Source: Alphaproteobacteria bacterium (GTDB taxonomy: Bacteria > Pseudomonadota > Alphaproteobacteria > Puniceispirillales > Puniceispirillaceae). Taken from it: DNA of 9,070 bases. The position numbers and the translations under genes were made by a program. The DNA lies in the NCBI GenBank assembly GCA_022425565.1, contig JAKMFG010000255.1, positions 1 through 9,070 on the forward strand, written 5' to 3'. Shown in pieces: positions 7,617 through 9,070 of this stretch. Within the stretch, counting starts at the first letter, position 1. Each line of letters opens with the position of its first letter. The notes below the pieces were generated by a model. The model was given only the letters and a program-made list of their open reading frames with translations. It was not told where the DNA came from and did no database searches.

Positions 7617-7651
7617 GATGCAATTCTCCTGCGGGAAATCGTTGCGCATAA

Positions 7652-7682
7652 AGAATGAAAAAATCAATCAATTTTTCATTCT
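7652..7682. promoter_or_regulatory. Inverted repeat 1, putative operator for the HTH-cupin regulator
   Basis: Perfect 11-bp arms, AGAATGAAAAA (7652-7662) and TTTTTCATTCT (7672-7682), flank a 9-nt centre. The site lies about 55 bp upstream of the regulator start, in an AT-rich island within GC-rich DNA. The AT-only arms and lack of a GC stem make it a poor terminator for the upstream DUF983 gene; position and symmetry fit a dimeric repressor/activator site. The binding partner is inferred from adjacency. Confidence 0.6.
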
Positions 7683-7685
7683 GAA

Positions 7686-7709
7686 ATGAAAAAATAGATT
7701 CTTTTTCAT
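7686..7709. promoter_or_regulatory. Inverted repeat 2, second putative operator with the same half-sites
   Basis: Arms ATGAAAAA (7686-7693) and TTTTTCAT (7702-7709) with an 8-nt centre use the same 8-bp half-site as inverted repeat 1 (7655-7662 / 7672-7679). The two dyad centres are about 30.5 bp apart, close to three helical turns, so two dimers would bind on the same DNA face. The facing inner arms also form a third dyad: TTTTTCATT (7672-7680), 4-nt centre, AATGAAAAA (7685-7693). I could not place a convincing -35/-10 pair within or beside the sites. Confidence 0.55.
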
Positions 7710-7725
7710 CAAGGGGACAAAGGCA

Positions 7726-8163
7726 TCAGCCATCCCGGCGGTTGTGACTCTCGGCATCCTCGGTGGCGGAATGGGTGAAAACATCCTCACCAGTGGCACC
7801 AGTGCGCCAGATCAGGGCGATAAACAGTCCCTTGAAACGCGGCAGGCACCACCAGACGCCGGCCAGCATCATCGCCGCCAGCGCGGCAATCGCCACCCAG
7901 ACAGGAACCCGCTCGTCGCGACCGAGAATGATCAGGAACGGGGCCAGCACGTGGCAGACCACGATCAGCGTGGCCCAGGCCGGGCCGTCATCGGCGCTGA
8001 TATGCGACAGGTCCTCGCCGCAGGACCCGCAAACCGGCACACGGGTCAGATAGCCGGACAGCACCGCGCCCTTGCCGCAATTCGGGCAGCGGCGTGACAG
8101 GCCGCGCCTGATCACCGTCATCAGGGGAATGTCGGCAGGCGATGTGGCGTGGTTGGCTGGCAT
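7726..8163 (-). CDS. DUF983 family membrane protein with two CxxC motifs
   Basis: This 145-residue protein matches the DUF983 (Pfam PF06170) pattern. An N-terminal RRGLSRRCPNCGKG segment has Cys26 and Cys29, and VCGSCGEDL has Cys45 and Cys48; together they probably form a zinc-ribbon-like knob. The family-typical ADDGPAW (57-63) leads into a first membrane helix (about 62-81, including VVCHVLAPFLIIL). A second helix covers about 87-106, and the tail is polar. No biochemical role is established for the family that I can state. The ATG at 8163 is chosen because GGAG at 8175-8172 lies 8 nt upstream; an ATG at 8214 would add 17 residues but has no ribosome site. It is on the same strand as the regulator but separated by 128 bp containing the operator-like repeats, so it is probably not part of the methylamine operon. 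Family call confident; function unknown. Confidence 0.85.
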   Translation of the reverse strand: MPANHATSPADIPLMTVIRRGLSRRCPNCGKGAVLSGYLTRVPVCGSCGEDLSHISADDGPAWATLIVVCHVLAPFLIILGRDERVPVWVAIAALAAMMLAGVWWCLPRFKGLFIALIWRTGATGEDVFTHSATEDAESHNRRDG

Positions 8164-8312
8164 GGCCAAGGCTCCGGCTGGGTTCAGGTCCGTCCCTAGA
8201 GTTGGGTACCACATTCGATATAAACATCATCCGGCCGGCGGCATAGGCGTCATTTCGGCCCATCCAACCGGTTTCGACCAACGGGTTCAACTTACTGATT
8301 CAACCAACGAGC

Positions 8313-8336
8313 CCGACTTGCAAGGCCGACTTGCAA
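8313..8336. repeat. Short tandem direct repeat that also forms an inverted repeat
   Basis: CCGACTTGCAA occurs at 8313-8323 and again at 8326-8336, a 13-bp period. Because TTGCAA is palindromic, the same bases form TTGCAAG (8318-8324), loop GCCGA, CTTGCAA (8330-8336). It sits 25 bp beyond the stop of the barrel-like gene. The stem lacks a GC-rich body and no T-run follows on the minus strand, so it is not a typical intrinsic terminator. It may be a regulatory site for the DUF983 gene or a slippage duplication. The rest of the gap 8164-8361 shows nothing I can name. Confidence 0.35.
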
Positions 8337-8361
8337 CTTCACTTTGCCGCGGCCATTCCAC

Positions 8362-9070
8362 CTAGCGCCGCATCGACAGGCCGAACATCACCAGGTTGTT
8401 GCCAAGGCCGCCACGATGGCTCCAGTTACGATGATGCGCCGCCGCGGCAAAGCCGGAAATGCCGTCGGCAAGCGGAACCCGATACATCACCTGCGCCATG
8501 CGGTGACGCTTGCGAACACCAAGATCGAGAACCGTATCGTCGACCCGGTAGGCACCGCCGCCGGTATAGCCCATCACCGAGCTCTGGCGGATCGCCCCGC
8601 CGGTGACGGCCAGCGGCTGGCCATACTGAAGTGTCAGCCTGTCGCCCGGGCGTGCCGCATCCTGCAGGGCCAGATGCGCCCCGGCGCTGCTGGCCTTGAG
8701 CGTTGTGTCACGGACGAAACTGTCATGCCGGAAATCGACCTGTGCACGAAGCTGCATGAGGTTCGCCCCGACAGAGACATGTTCACTAAGCCTGTGTTCA
8801 GCCGAGACGTGCAGATAGCCGGACCGTGTCGGCCGTGACAGCGCGAAAGCGCCCTCCGGCTTGCTGCCGAGAAACCGTCCCTGCTCGGTAAGTCGGCTGG
8901 CGCGAATGCCAATCCCGCCGCCGTTCTCACCGTCGAACCCGGCGGCAATACCAAAGTCGGTCAGCCCGTAAGCCTCGCCGCGGCGGGTGGCACCTTCGGC
9001 CATCGCGCGGCTGAAATAAGCCCCGGCGCGCATACCGCCGGCGAGCTGCCAGTCCGTCTCGCCGCTGAAC
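8362..9070 (-). CDS. C-terminal part of a large, probably outer-membrane beta-barrel/autotransporter-like protein (partial)
   Basis: An open frame of 235 residues enters from the right edge and ends with TAG at 8364-8362; the true start is outside the window, and the internal ATG at 9033 has no reason to be the start. The sequence is a series of short alternating strands joined by Gly/Asp/Arg turns, for example SGYLHVSAEHRLSEHVSVG and GDRLTLQYGQPLAVTGGAI, with no membrane helix. GDRLTLQYGQPLAV is like the 'GDRL...SQPLRV' segment at the C-terminus of alphaproteobacterial S8 serine peptidases with surface-anchored tails, and the general texture suits a barrel. The final residues are LSMRR, lacking the terminal aromatic that usually marks outer-membrane barrels. 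No catalytic triad is visible because that part would be upstream. It is unlikely to be functionally linked to the methylamine operon. The peptidase link is a resemblance from memory. Confidence 0.55.
   Translation of the reverse strand, partial: FSGETDWQLAGGMRAGAYFSRAMAEGATRRGEAYGLTDFGIAAGFDGENGGGIGIRASRLTEQGRFLGSKPEGAFALSRPTRSGYLHVSAEHRLSEHVSVGANLMQLRAQVDFRHDSFVRDTTLKASSAGAHLALQDAARPGDRLTLQYGQPLAVTGGAIRQSSVMGYTGGGAYRVDDTVLDLGVRKRHRMAQVMYRVPLADGISGFAAAAHHRNWSHRGGLGNNLVMFGLSMRR

Noticed and set aside
7652..7682. Rho-independent terminator of the DUF983 gene
   Set aside because: The stem is almost entirely A/T with no GC core, and a second dyad with the same half-site follows, which fits an operator better.
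1..9070. CRISPR array, tRNA/rRNA gene, insertion sequence or phage element
   Set aside because: No regularly spaced repeats, RNA-gene sequences, transposase-like frames or terminal inverted repeats were seen.

Overview
The window is a compact, GC-rich stretch in which every convincing gene lies on the minus strand. Codon use, the protein families and the MttB / GcvT-fused dehydrogenase combination point to an alphaproteobacterium, plausibly a marine heterotroph of the SAR116 or Roseobacter type. The taxonomic guess is inference from protein style only. Because everything is on the minus strand, transcription runs from high to low coordinates.

From right to left: (1) 9070-8362 is the C-terminal part of a large protein whose alternating short strands suggest an outer-membrane beta-barrel or autotransporter-like end, resembling the tail of alphaproteobacterial S8 serine peptidases. 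(2) A 198-bp gap (8361-8164) holds a short direct/inverted repeat. (3) 8163-7726 is a small DUF983 membrane protein with two CxxC knuckles. (4) A 128-bp AT-rich intergenic region (7725-7598) carries two near-identical inverted repeats about three helical turns apart, immediately upstream of (5) an XRE-HTH/cupin transcription factor (7597-6977). (6) and (7) are two tandem paralogous, about 825-residue FAD dehydrogenases of the dimethylglycine/sarcosine dehydrogenase family, each fused to a C-terminal folate-binding GcvT domain (6899-4410 and 4405-1934). (8) 1917-361 is an MttB-superfamily (COG5598) cobamide-dependent methyltransferase homologue without an in-frame amber codon. (9) 230-1 is the N-terminus of an acyl-CoA dehydrogenase of the type with an extra N-terminal domain.

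Genes 5 to 8 look like one regulated catabolic operon for a methylated (probably quaternary) amine. The gaps are 77, 4 and 16 nt, all on the same strand, with no recognisable terminator between them. The simplest model is this: the MttB-like protein removes one methyl group from a quaternary amine such as glycine betaine; the two FAD/GcvT proteins then oxidatively remove the remaining N-methyl groups onto tetrahydrofolate (for example dimethylglycine to sarcosine to glycine); and the HTH-cupin protein senses a small molecule and controls the operon through the tandem dyads. The substrate, the order of the two dehydrogenases and the missing corrinoid partner are not settled by the sequence.
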